Of a stretch of 64,000 nucleotides of DNA, positions 1 to 11,617 are shown piece after piece. Each line of letters begins with the position of its first letter. Position 1 is the first letter of the stretch. The notes under the pieces were generated by a model, which did not search any database, was not told the DNA's origin, and was given only the letters and a program-made list of their open reading frames with translations. Made by a program: the position numbers and the translations under genes. The DNA is from Thelephora terrestris (taxonomy: Eukaryota; Basidiomycota; Agaricomycetes; Thelephorales; Thelephoraceae), in contig WIUZ02000009.1 of the NCBI GenBank assembly GCA_015956445.1, positions 310,001-374,000 on the forward strand, read 5' to 3'.

Positions 1-1505
1 ATGGAACACGAGATCGTTGCGGGAATCAGGGAAACCATGAAGCACGATGATTTCCACAGGCACTTCGTTAACATCTGTGGACATCTCAAAACGGAGACTT
101 CTGGTTGGTTCCGCGAATTTTGCAACATCCTCAACGAAGGCACGTTCGAAGCGAAGGATAATTTCAGGCCCCAAGCACTCATCCTGATTCGTCCCAATTC
201 GAAATCGATCTATGATCCTATGTCAACCGGGGGCTCCGTCCCGAATCAGAATCGCCACCCAGATATGTTAGCGCCCACCACACGGCCAGCCCCTGAGGTC
301 CCTCCGCACTCTCGATTCCGCTACCAAGTTGTCTACCAAGAGGAGGGAACAACCCTCTATGGTGTGACCTCGTTGGAGAAGGCGTTCAAATACCTTGGAC
401 AGACAGTGGACGGTATGCATCGACATTCAGTAAATCAGGGCGTTCTCTAAACTTTAATTCAGCGGCACAGTGCTTGCACGAAGCGGGGTGGGTACATAGG
501 GATCTTAGCCCGGGAAACGTCATTGTGGTTGGAGACGTAGCGAAGATATCAGATCTGGAATTCGCGAAAAAGCGGGCAGCCCGAGACCTGGAGACGTTGA
601 CAAGATCAGACGGCCTACCTAAACTCAACGCAAGCGACACTCGCACGGTGAGTCATGTTTTGACGCCTCGTGGGTCGAACTGAAACCTCGATTAGGGCAC
701 CCTGCTTTTCACAGCAATTGAGGTCCAATTGGGCGCATATGAGTTCCGACAACCGGGAAAAAAACCGCTCCGACCTCTTGATGGCGGATCTTCCACCGAC
801 CACCGGATCTTCCTTTACAACCCACTTCACGACTACGAATCCATCTGGTGGATGGCCGTCTGGTTCGTGTTCAACTCCAAAATCGATCTCAATGGATCAA
901 CCAGGAGTGCGTCAGATTCCTTGCAGGAAACGTTACACAAAAACCGTAGTGGCACTTTCAGGTCTCCCGGTTTGTTTCAACAAGCCTGCAAGCGGCTCCC
1001 TGCAGAACTGGAGGACATTTGCCTTTGGTTAGACTGGATGAGGGAGACACTCTGTTCCGCTTATCATGAATTCGAAATGACTTTCGACGGCTCCGATATG
1101 CTGTCGGTCGTCGCGGATCTTAGAGAAGGCCTGGAGCGCATAGAGGGCCTTGCTAGGAACGTGAACACAGCACTCCCAGAGGTGCGCATGAACCGGACAA
1201 GGAATGAAGCCGATCAGGTTGTTCAATGCCTGGAGATCCGCGAGGAGCTGCTTGTCGATGATGGGGTGGAGGGGATGTCATCAGACGACAAGATGGAGGA
1301 GCTGCCGGTAGACTGTATGGTGGGGAGCGGAGGTGGACCATCATCACCAGGTGATGATCTGTTCATCAGTGGTCCGCCAACGGCAGAGCCCGGCACGGAA
1401 TTCGTGTTACACTCAAACAAGAGAATTCGGGACCCTGAGTCACCAGATCTCCGAGACCCCTCTCGGGCCGCAAAGTACAGGATCAAGCTCCCCGACGGCC
1501 CGTAG
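1..1505 (+). CDS. FunK1-family protein kinase, copy 1 (5' end outside window)
   Basis: This is the C-terminal two thirds of a fungal-specific FunK1 kinase. Exons read 1-412, 463-647 and 696-1505, joined by GTATGC..TTCAG and GTGAGT..TTAG introns with matching phases. The kinase core shows YQVVYQEEGTTLYG before the catalytic loop, HRDLSPGNV as the catalytic loop, and DLE where most kinases have DFG, which is usual in FunK1. The C-lobe has YNPLHDYESIWWM. A long polar tail follows, ending in IKLPDGP before TAG. The first base of the window falls inside an exon: copy 2 has extra coding sequence before the matching Met, so the N-terminal half lies upstream. The gene is the left arm of an inverted duplication. 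FunK1 substrates are unknown. I am confident of family, not function. Confidence 0.9.
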
Positions 1506-1640
1506 CTGTAGAATGGTGGAGGGTTTCACGAAAGAGAAATCTTTTGCTAGTAAAATCTGTGAGGCATGCGGCATTATGCGTACAAAAAATCATCATGGCG
1601 ATAATTGCGTGATTCTGCCCACAACCTATACGGTGGCCTA
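1..1640 (+). repeat. Left arm of inverted FunK1 duplication
   Basis: The FunK1 coding region and its 3' flank match, in reverse complement, the stretch 3730-5384. Homology continues past the stop codon: the flank around 1530-1640 (for example GCAGAATCA followed by an ATTATCGCC-type block in reverse complement) has its partner at about 3735-3850. The introns sit in the same places in both arms. The arms are clearly diverged at many sites, so this is not a very recent event. Confidence 0.8.
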
Positions 1641-1682
1641 TTTTGGGGAGTTGGCAACCGTGGGAAAGTCTAATCGCCTCAG

Positions 1683-3226
1683 ATGAAGGCGAAAACGCTG
1701 GACGTCGTCGACTCCGCCATCGATCCCAAGGAGTTCTTCACGAAGTATGTTCAGACGCGGACACCTGTCGTTATAAAAGGTCTCGTTCGAGATGAAGGGT
1801 TTCTGGCTTCCCGCTGGGTCTGTGTCCCTCCAGTATTGTTCTCTTCACATGCCCCAGAGACTCACGCAGACGTTTGGAAAAGACAGACCTGGAATACCTC
1901 TCTGAAAAAGCCGGTCACGTAAACGTCCAGGTCGAACCGATTCATCCGGGCTTGAAACAGTTCGGTACGGATGTCGAACGGATCGAGATGAAGTTTTCCG
2001 AGTTCCTGAACGGGTTGAAGAGGGAAGATGGGGACTGGAGGTACCTCACCACCCAGTACTCCGCGGACCCTTCGGATGGTGGACTCGACACCGATGGGGA
2101 TGGGGAGGGAGGAGAGATCACGACATATCCACCTCCTGCAAACGCGCTTAGGGATGACTTCCCGTCTGCGCCGAAGATCACCGGGAACCTCGTGCTGCAA
2201 CAGGTGAATCTGTGGGTCGGCAGGTCAAAAAACGGAGCATCTTCCGGACTGGTATGGGGATGCGGCATCGGTATTCTCTCGTCGGGTGCAGGCTGACGTC
2301 CCGCGTAGCATCATGATTTCCACGACAATCTTTACTGTCTCCTCGCGGGGCACAAGCGGTTTGTGCTTTTTCCTCCGACGCAAGCGCCAAACTTGTATCC
2401 TCATGGCAAGATCGACGCCATTCATCCCAACGGGTTGATCTCGTATGAGCACAACGTTGTGCGGCCTGATGGGCTCGATGCTCGGGAGGCAGTGAGGTTC
2501 AGGATCAAAGCGTTGGAAAAGAAGCTCGCCACTACGAAGGGGAGGAAGGAAAAGAAGAAGTTGGAGGCGTTGTTGGGGGAGGCTATCGACGCGGAGATGG
2601 ACTTGCTCGTTGAGGAAGGTGGGGATGACGATTTCGCCGGGATGGATCTTGACGAAGACGAGGACGGAGACGAGGGGTGGTCTGGGGATGAAGACTCTGA
2701 CGATGTTCAGGAAGATGACGGGAGTGTCGTCAGCTCAAGGAGTAAAGGAAAGGGCAAAGCGAGGGCGATGAACGAAGATCCCGACGACGGTGGAGAACCA
2801 TCCTCATTCTCTAGGATCCCCACCTCTCTTCTACATCGACACCTCTCGCTCCCAACCACCGCAATCTCCATGGACTCCGAAACCTCCACGAGATTCGACC
2901 TCCCCAACACGTCCATGCCGTTCGTAGTGGAAATCGATCCGGGGGAGATGCTTTACCTCCCCGCTTCGTGGTGGCATGAGGTCACTTCTTCCTCCCCCGA
3001 CAAGAACAAAAGTAACGTCCATATGGCGTTCAATTACTGGTTCTATCCTCCTGATGGGTTGAAGGATTTCGACGAACCCTATCGAGACGAGATCGTCTGG
3101 GGATACTTGAGAAGTAAAGCTAATGGAGTCCTGCACAGCGAGGAAACGGAACAGCGCCCTTCATCCTCAAAGAGGAAGCGGGATGCGGATGGGGGCAGCA
3201 AAAAGGCGAAGAAAGCGAAGAAATGA
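1683..3226 (+). CDS. JmjC/cupin-8 domain protein, JMJD7-like 2-oxoglutarate oxygenase
   Basis: Three exons (1683-1817, 1883-2251, 2309-3226) give about 473 residues; both introns are phase 0 (GTCTGT..AAAAG and GTATGG..CGTAG). The JmjC fold is visible. Strand I carries HHDFHDNLYC with the iron-binding His169 and Asp171. It is followed by LLAGHKRFVLFPP, then the partner motif GEMLYLPASWWHEV with the distal His at about residue 391, and finally FNYWFYPPDGL. The order and spacing resemble human JMJD7, a lysyl hydroxylase, more than histone demethylases. A long acidic and Ser-rich insert (roughly residues 260-325) separates the two halves of the barrel, and the C-terminus is a Lys-rich tail that could act as a nuclear localisation signal. 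The substrate is not known. The gene sits between the arms of the FunK1 inverted duplication. Confidence 0.85.
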
Positions 3227-3431
3227 TTATTTGGTAATGGTATTTAAACATCGCTTATCGCTGATTTGAGGTGCCCCTATGCGCTGTCAAATGGCTCGTC
3301 AACATTTTCGTACCCATATGCTAAATGCTTTTTTGGAGTGATGTTGTGTTTTTCATTTGACTTAGTTCATGAACTTACAATGCGTTTCGTGACCACTCTG
3401 GGATGCGTGGGTACACTCCATCGGGCCATAA

Positions 3432-3578
3432 ATGCCCTTCTACTGCTTTGAGGATGTGGACGCCATGTCGAAGATTCTCAGGGGCGATCGTCCTGAACGG
3501 CTGGATGGAGCGGGAGGACTCTGGTTCACGGATGGCATCTGGAACACCCTAAAAGTCTATGCCGGATGGCCGCACAAG
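3432..3578 (+). pseudogene. Relic of a TKL-type kinase C-lobe
   Basis: A short reading frame carries the pattern of the kinase C-lobe end: KILRGDRPERL, then GLWFTDGIWNTLK. The same block in the two kinases at 44-50 kb reads KVLDGKRPKRP, then GVWFNDNTWGVLERCW. No kinase core precedes it and the match stops after about 45 residues, so it is a fragment of a lost kinase gene. It lies just after the JmjC gene and before the right FunK1 arm. The flanking 3227-3431 stretch shows nothing else. Confidence 0.6.
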
Positions 3579-3729
3579 TGTCGAACAGGTGTTCCATTTT
3601 TGGGGTCAAAAATTCAGGCTTTCGGGAATCTTCAGGGAATCCCGTAATTCTGCGAAGAGCCTCAGGAATTTAGTTTGATTGTTGGAAATCCTGGGACTGT
3701 CGAAAATTGTGACTGATGCCGCAAAACTT

Positions 3730-5384
3730 CGGGAAAGGTGGGCAGAATCATGCAGTTATCGCCACAATCGTCATTTGTAACACCAAACGGCATGATTCCT
3801 CATACCTAACAGGTTATACTAGCAAAATTCTCTTTCGTGAAACCCTCCGCCATTCTACAGCTACGGGCAGTCGGCAAGCTTGATCCTGAACTTTGTGGGC
3901 TGAGAAGTGTCTTGGTATTCTGATGAAGAGTTCCAAAATCTCTTGTTTATCAGTGAGTTAGGCCTTTCCGCACTGGGCTCTGCCGTTGGCGGGCCACTGC
4001 AGAACAGATCATCACCCAATGATGATCGATGATGGTCCACCTCGGCTCCCCACCACACAGTCTGCTGGCAGCTCCTCTTGGATCTCCCGGTATTGAACAA
4101 CCTGATCGGCTTCGTTCCTTGTCCGTTTCATGCTCACCTCTGGGAGTGCGGTATTCAAGTTCCTAGCAAGGTCCTCCAGGTGCTGCAGGCCTTCTCTAAG
4201 GTCCTTGGCGACCGACAGCATGGTGGAGCCGTCAAAGGTTCTTTCAAATTTCTGATAAGCGGCACAGAGTGTCTGCCTCATCCAGTCTAACCAGCGACAC
4301 ATTTTCTGGAATTCTGCAGGGACTTTGACGTAGACTTCTTCAAAAGCACCGGGAAACCTGAATGTAACCAAACGGTCGTTGTATACCGTGTATCGCAAGG
4401 AATCTGACACATTCCTGGTTGCTCCATCGAGATCGATTTTGGAGTTGAACACGAACCAGACGGCCATCCACCAGATGGATTCGTAGTCGTGAAGTGGGTT
4501 GTAAAGGAAGATCCGCTGGTCGGTAAGGTCGGTGGTTAATCCGTCATAAGGAGGTCGGGGCGGACTGTCTTTTTCTTCAAAAAACAGATATTTGCAGGAT
4601 TTGACCTCAATTGCTGTGAAAAACAGGGTGCCCTAATCGGGTTTTCAGTTCGACACATGAGGCGTCGAAACATGACTCACCGTGCGAGTGTCACTTGCGT
4701 TGAGTTTAGGTGGGCCCTTTGATCTTGTCAACGTCTCCAGGTCTCGGGCTGCCCGCTTTTTCGCGAACTCCAGATCTGATATCTTCGCTACGTCTCCAAC
4801 CACAAGGACGTTTCCCGGGCTAAGATCCCTATGTACCCACCCCGCTTCGTGCAAGCAGTGCGCCGCTGAATCTAAATTGAGAGAACGCTCTGATTTACTG
4901 AATCTCGATGCATACCGTCCACTGTTTGTCCAAGGTATTTGAACGCCTTCTCCAGCGAAGTCACACCGTAGAGGGGTGTTCCCTCCTCTTGGTAGACAAC
5001 TTGGTAGCGGAATCGAGAGTGCGGAGGGACCTCAGGGGCCAGCCAGCTTGAGGGCGCGTATCGATCGGGGTGGCGATGCTGATTAGGAATGGAGCTCCCG
5101 GTTGTGATGTTGTCGGTCAGTGTGAGCGCTTGGGGTCTGATATTATCCATCACCTCGAACGACCTCTCTGTGAGGATGTTGCAAACTTCGTGGAACCCAC
5201 CAGAAGTCTCCGTTTCACGATGTCCACAGATGTCAACAAAATACTTGAGGAAATCATCTTGCTCCATGGTTTCCTTGATTCCCGCAACGATCTCGTGTTC
5301 CCTTTGCTCCCCCTCGCGATTCTCGGCCCAGCAGTCCTTGAGGACGCGCACCTCATCTCCCCCTTCGATCTTCACCTCAAACAC
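3730..5384 (-). repeat. Right arm of inverted FunK1 duplication
   Basis: Reverse-complement partner of 1-1640; it covers the C-terminal half of FunK1 copy 2 and its 3' flank. Between the arms lie only the JmjC gene and the kinase relic, so the spacer is about 2.1 kb. Confidence 0.8.
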
Positions 5385-6474
5385 CCACGTTCCCCGGCCG
5401 CACGGTGCGTCAGCCCCGATGTCATAAAGTAACCTTGAGAAGTTGTACTTGGACCCTTCGATATCGTACTGGAGGTCGAAATCGTCAGGTCCGACCCTCT
5501 TGATAGTGGTGTCAAAGCCAAGATCAGTCGCTGAAGAGGTGGCAAGGAGAACGAAAAACCGGATGAGGGAATCAGGGTCCTACGTGATATTAGGCGGAAC
5601 GAACAAAGTCATATGCACGTGGCACTGACCTCGAACCAGTCGAAAGAGGCGAAGATGAAAGGGGCAGCACGGCACAACAACCAGATGGTGAATGCCGTCC
5701 CGCGCACGGTGACTCCAAAGGAGAAGATACGACGAGGATCACTGCTCATGATATGGTTGAGGCTCCACAACACGCTGGCGTCGTTCTGCAAACTATGAGC
5801 CTAGCCACTCCCAGGAAACAGTGGAATGTGTGACGTACATCAGTCGAGTTATCATTCCCGAACTTATACTCAAAGGGGCAAGTTACGTCCCTCCAACGCG
5901 TTTCTCTCTCGGTGGGCTTCGGGGATGTCTCGCTGTGAGCGATAAGGAAGGCATCCGGTCTATGGGTTTGCCGGTCAGATTTTGGTTCGATGGGGCCAGC
6001 GTGGACCATCCTCTCAACACATCCAGACATCGTTGTGTCGCCACTTGCAAGGGAAGACATTATCCCATTGAAGATGTGTGAAAAGACTTGGAAAACGCGT
6101 GTCTCGCAGGAGCCAGTTGTTCTTCTGTTGAAGTTTTCCCGGCGGATGACAGTGGGAGACCATGTCTGTTCGTCGGAGAGCAATCCCTGCTGGACGAGGG
6201 ATTGCTTAGTCCTTTTCAGGTTGGAAGCATCTACCGGGTACGATCCCCACAAACAGTCGAGGGGGAGGCATATCAAGTGGGGGACCTCATCGGCGAATAT
6301 GGAACGAGCTTGTTGTAGGTCAACAGTGCGAAATGACTTTGAGGCAGTGAGATGTTCATGCACCCCTGTGTCAGGGCCACCTTCCTGGCTGGGGCGGGGC
6401 ATCCGAGCGAACTGGTTGAGGGCAGCAAATGAAGATTGCCGATCGGAGTTGTATTTTTTGAGCCCGCCCATCAA
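4012..6474 (-). CDS. FunK1-family protein kinase, copy 2 (frameshifted tail)
   Basis: This copy is nearly complete. The N-terminal exon (about 6474-5840) ends in RPDAFLI...DVTCPFEYKFGNDNSTD, a typical FunK1 N-terminal block. Next come NDASVLWSLNHIM, the SFDWFE exon, and DPDSLIRFFVLLATSS, leading into FEVKIEGGDEVRVLKD. The kinase core has HRDLSPGNVLVV and DLEFAKK. Introns are short and in phase. The start at 6474 is the first Met of the open frame and is uncertain. Compared with copy 1, a net 7-nt insertion near 4015-4035 shifts the frame. The protein therefore ends at 4012, after GGPSS, and lacks the polar tail of about 50 residues; the old tail frame persists down to the ancestral stop at 3861. 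The kinase domain itself is intact, so it may still work. Confidence 0.85.
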
Positions 6475-6818
6475 AGCCTGGGTGTGAGTCCGAACTTAGC
6501 TTTGTACCGAAGGTCACCAATACCGCAACCTCAGCGTAAACTCGTAAGAACCCATACAACGAGGATGCATGAGTGGTAGGAACAGCCTCCCATACCACTC
6601 TATAGCCCACAATCTTCCAGGTATGTAACTGGAGATATAGGCCTCTGTTCGGGCCTTAGGGGCGAGGCCATATCCCATGACCGAGAAGAGACAGGGGAAC
6701 CACTGGATGAGAAATTCGAAAGCGTGGGAGGGGGAAAGAACTCAGCTCTCCTGGAGCTCATATCCTCTAATGTTGTAACGACCACAATAAAATACAAAAA
6801 CGAAAGCCACGAAAACCT

Positions 6819-9800
6819 TCACGTCATCTTCCCCAGACTCTTCATAATGTTGGCGATTGCAAAGATCGACTTTGCCACCTGCCTCGACTCCTTCATAATC
6901 GTATCGGGAGGACCTGCCTGGAGTTCGCTTAATTTGTTCGCGTTATCGCTGAGCTGTTTCAGATGCTCTCGGCCTTGTTGTACGGAGTTAGGGGGGAGGT
7001 TGTCTTTGCAGACGGCGACGATGCTCGCGACGATCGTGATGATCTGTGTGATGTTCTCTCCAAGGGTAGGCGGAGGTGTCGGACTCCGGATCCCATTGAC
7101 AACGTTCTGGATGGCCCCTATGATGGCGTCGGACTGGGCATCGAGGTAAGGCTAAGGGCGAGAAAAATTAATGACTCGGAGTCTTTGAGAATGCCAATGC
7201 ACCTTACCTTTAATTCGCTCCACGCGTCCTCAGGTGCTTCCTGAGGCGCAGGTACGCCCCTCGCCACTCCGTTCTCTTGACGTAGGAAAAACCGCGGAGG
7301 CGAACTATCGTCTGAGCTGTTCGACGGATCGGATAATCCCCTTCTCTCCCTTTCGTCATCTCTTGTCCCGTTCCTAGTGACCTTTCTACTGGGAAAACCC
7401 CTGGACATAGAGTCTCCAGTTCCGGTCCTCAATGGTGCGGTACTCGTTGGTGGAGTGCGACGCGGAAGAGAAGAGTGGTCTTCAACAGATCTCCTTCCTG
7501 AAGTGTGTCCATTAGTGGTGGGTTGCATCGCGTGAAACTGTTCCTGCTCTACAGGAGTAGCTCTTCTGATAAAAGCGACCTTCGCGATCTCCGTGATCGT
7601 CGACGAGACATGGCTCGTAGCGGCGTCAAGAAGACTGACAGGGGACATCCCGGCACCTGTAGCATGACCCTTGGTGGCGACAACGAGGTTGCTAAGGGTT
7701 GCTTCCGCCCGATCTCTCAGAGACCTTAGAAGGTCGAGATCAACCTCATCCGACCGCGACCTCCGTTCGAATTGCCTCAGGTCGTCGGTGATGGCAGTAA
7801 CCGCGTTGACGACCGCTTTCATGGGAACCAGAACGCGGGTTGGTGAATTGCTCCTACCTGCGGTCAACAGGCTGTCGACAGCAGAGACAAACGCAGTGAC
7901 GTGAATATCCAAGATTGCCCCGTCTGGAGACATGGGAAAGTTGTCGTCCATCTTTGGCGGTTGGAGAAACAGCTGAGATGTCGCTGCACGAATTTGTCCC
8001 TTGAGCGAACCAATCTTTACAGATCCAGTGAGGACAAACCTTTGAGGCCCCTTAGCTCCGTCTTTGCCATCTCATACTTGCGTTTGTAATCTTTGCACTG
8101 AGTGTCCAAGTCACGAATGACGGCGAGATCCGCGTCCTTGGCTGTCATCAACTCGTCGTTGCGCCGCGAGAGCTCTGTGAGTTCTGACAGGAGCCCTTGC
8201 ATGTCAGACTGTAGTTGCCCGAGAAGTTGAGGATCGGCCTTGGCATACTGATGAGAGTGGATCAACAGCGAACTTGTGAGATGCGCACCCTGCCACCACC
8301 ATTGGCTCTCTCCGCTTCCAAAGCCTCACAGCGATCCCGAAGGATTTGTAACTCTTCCTCGTGTTCCTGTTGATGCCCATGCTCCCTCTCACGGTCCCGC
8401 GCTCTGTCTTCTCGCAATTCCTCCAACTCCTTCTGTAGAGCACGCATGACATCGGCATGCTCGTCCGCTCGCTTCAAGGATGCACATCAGAACAGCAGGA
8501 GACAACCAAAGCGAAATGGGACACACCCTTTTGAACTCGTTCAGCTCCTGTTCCAATTGAACAGCCCGCGCATTTCCGTCCGCATCGTTCCTACCCCTTT
8601 CGTCGGCATGATCCAAGTCCTTCTCCAAGCTGGCGATCTTGCTCTGCATTGTCGCGATCTTGTACTCGTACTCTCTCCTAATCTTTTCCTCTTCTTCACC
8701 AGGAACCTTTGACACGGACCTATCAGATGCAACGGATGTTCGTCCATAGGACATTCGATCAAAGTAGTCCTCTCCATTGCTTGGAACTCCATTCCTCGCT
8801 GGAGGGTTGTCTTCTTCATCCACCTGTTTCAAACGGGCACTCAAACCATTCAAGCCCCCCACCATGGGTGATGAATCCTGCTCTCCGTCCCTGTCACCGT
8901 CATCCATCATCGCAGTGCTCGAGCTGTCTCGGATTTGACGACCGTATGGAACTTCAATTTCCTCCTCAGCGATAGTGCTTTTGTTCGGAATAATAACCCC
9001 ACTCGTTGCACTCTGGGCGTTTCCATTGCTCGTAGTTGATTCGCTGATGGACTCGCTCGGCCGATGTGCAAGGAATATTCTATCCTGGCGTTCCTCAGAT
9101 CTGCGACCAGTCGTATCCTGGGAACGGAGGTTTCGCTGGTGACCTAGATTAACGCCATCTTGGGATGGTTTCCGTCGTGAAGGGGAAGTGGTTTCTCGAC
9201 TCGTTATTCCATGGTCGACGCTGACCTCGGCCAGCTGGCGGTGGTCACCGTAAGATTTGCCCGGGCTCGATTTGAAATTGTTTAGCGGTGGCACCGGAGG
9301 AGGATCTGATATACTGGAGTGCTCCTGCGATGGGTACTCATCGAATGATCTGTCTTGAAAACCAACCTGGGAATCGCATGTGAGAAGGGCGGAAGCAGCC
9401 GGAAATACCAAACTTACCTGTTCCTTGAATTCTGGGTACCGGCGAGACAGTTCGTAAAAAACATCACTAGAAAGATCCTTGAAGCGAGAAGCGGGGAGTG
9501 TAGCTAATTTCTGCCGAGCCTGGTTTCGTTTGGGGTGGAAATCCTCCCGAACTGGCAAGAAAGGGACTAGAAGTATCAGGAGAGGGGTAATGCAATGAGC
9601 CATCTCATCCGTAAGGAGGGTGGAACACTTCGTCCCACCTTCATTCTCTGCAGAATTGTTCGTCCTTCGTAACAATTCATCGTACACGTCGGTGGAAAGT
9701 TCTTGAAATTGTTGGCGTGTGAGGCGGGTAAGCTTCTGTCGCGCCGATGTTCGGGAGTTTGCAGGCTCTGAAATGAGGCAGAAGTGAGATTTGTGTCGGA

Positions 9801-10157
9801 GATGGACCCAGCCACATTAGGTCCAAAGTTAGGCCCAGGATTCAATGTCTGGTGTTGCCTACCACTGTCCCAACGGCAATCCGGGCGGGGTTGGAGAAGC
9901 CAGGGTGACGGGGGCGAACACCTCAAACAATAGACCGATCTGAAACACACACCTTTGGCGAGGTAAGAAGCGAGATACTTATACAATTCGTCGAAGTGAG
10001 CTTTGGCGATGGCGACGGGATCCAAGGGAGGGTAATTAGCGCTATGGTTCGCAGGGGCCTTTGGCTGGTAGGTGCTGCCTTGATAGCCAGAAATCCCAGA
10101 ATAGGTGGTCGTCGTTGGGGAGGGCGGTGTGCGGGAGTTGCTCGTCGTTCGCTTCAT
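6819..10157 (-). CDS. SPA2: SPA2-like polarisome scaffold with two SHD repeats
   Basis: A multi-exon gene; Met at 10157 (MKRTTSNSRTPPSP) and stop at 6819-6821. Two Spa2 homology (GIT/SHD) repeats are plain: RQKLTRLTRQQFQELSTDV (about 9760-9665) and RQKLATLPASRFKDLSSDV (about 9520-9425). A long Ser/Pro-rich linker follows, then a coiled coil rich in Glu, Arg and Leu (about 8710-8050, e.g. LQKELEELRED). The C-terminal domain includes FVSAVDSLLTAGR and, after a GTAAGG..CCCAG intron near 7140-7205, IIGAIQNVVNGIRSPTP and KESRQVAKSIFAIANIMKSL. In yeasts and filamentous fungi Spa2 organises the polarisome at growth sites and binds MAPK-pathway components through its SHD region. The domain order agrees with the family; exon edges in the middle are approximate. 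Confidence 0.88.
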
Positions 10158-10696
10158 GGTTTGCACAACGCGTCTAGCGGAGAGAGGGCGGCGAGCGACG
10201 GCGTCGAAACGTCGGTGGGCGGGAAGGTGGATGAGATGAGGCGGCCGTTTTCAGTTAAAACGTTCCCGCCGGCGCTAATCGGCGGCTCAATACTGCGTTG
10301 ATCCTTGTCATACACTTCCAGTCACGTTTTCGCAGATTCATCTATTCGCATTTCAACGGAATGTATGCCTTCATGTTGTGCATAACAGTTCAGCCTTTAT
10401 CGTTAACAGTAGTTTATTGGATCTTGGCGTAGAATGCATACGAAATCGCTCCAGAGAAGTAAACGCGGAGAGGCTGACATCGAACGGCATAAGCACGAAG
10501 GAATTCGAGGTAAGCACGCGACATGGTCTTGCATGAAGCAGACAGAATGTTACAGGGCGAGAACGGCGAGCGCGGCGTTCATACTCAATACAGGGCGATG
10601 CGGATAGCGAAAGAGAGCAACTTCGTCACGGCACCGTGAAACAGAGGGCTTTTGACGAGGGGAGAGAATAAGATCCGTCGGAATGGCCTCCGAGCG

Positions 10697-11617
10697 CTAT
10701 CTATCTCGTCGCGCGGCTCGGTCAAGGTAAAAACACGTGTGCCCTCCCAATTCGCAAGAGATCGAACAGACACTGAATGTCATTCGGCTCCGGACGAGCG
10801 GTAATGAAGGACTTACGGTATCTCGAATGCGAACTGCCAGAACAGAGACAGAATCTTTTTGCCACCTTTGCGTTTGTGCGAAGCGTCAATGTTAACCTCG
10901 GCCAAAATGGCGGACCCCTTGATGTTGGACCATCAGGTCTTTCATCTGGTCTTCCAGGGCCGGGTACTTGCGGACGAGTTGTGAGGCGAATGTGTAGGCA
11001 TTGAGAGGAGGTCCCTACAGTCGTAAAAAGGGGGAAGGCGCCCCAAAAAATTGGCCTATTCCGACTGCAATGGTCCATAAGATTGTTCCCTTCCCTGTCC
11101 GAGATAACTAGTGAATGAATGGCTTGCTGGTGTCCCCCGCATGCCGGCAAGAACAATTTCGAGGGTGTCCTCGAGACAAAGTCTGGTATCACCAAGCAGG
11201 GGTCAGCCCCCATACAGCCGAGCTCGCTGAGAGTAACTGACTTGTATATCAGAGTCTTGCCTCGATGGCCTTTTGCCAGAGGCAGAATATGTTCTGACCT
11301 TCCGTAGGTCACTGGATCCCACGGTCATGAACAAACAAACCCTGTATGCGCTACCAATCGCGCATCCATCGAGTGTTTCGCAGGCCTTCCTCCAGAATGA
11401 GCCTTACAGGAAAAGCAGAAGCCTCGCGCAATGCCTCTGGTTTACGCACAGGCAGCATCACTCCAAATCCGGCACGGAGAGCGCCAGCCACCGCCTTCCT
11501 TAGGGACTGTACTGTGATGGAGTTGCATACCTGAACTCGTTGCGGCAAAAAACGTGGGTTCTCTCGCGTCGATCGCAAAAAGGCTCTGGGTCCTGTATGC
11601 AAGGTGCGAGCAAACAT
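10697..11617 (-). CDS. Unidentified spliced gene with mitochondrial-type presequence
   Basis: Met at 11617 opens MFARTLHTGPRAFLRSTREN, rich in Arg, Ser and Thr without acidic residues, as in mitochondrial presequences. Later exon-like blocks on the same strand include EASAFPVRLILEEGLRNTRW, SEHILPLAKGHRGKTLIYK, LEDTLEIVLAGMRG, NAYTFASQLVRKYPALEDQM and SAILAEVNIDASHKRKGGKK. A consensus GTAAGT donor near 10812 leads to a last exon with CSISCELGGHTCFYLD and a stop at 10697. Several joins fit in phase, but I could not settle every intron, and I do not recognise the family. Either a gene for a small mitochondrial protein or a decaying copy. The interval 10158-10696 towards SPA2 shows no other gene. 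Confidence 0.4.
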
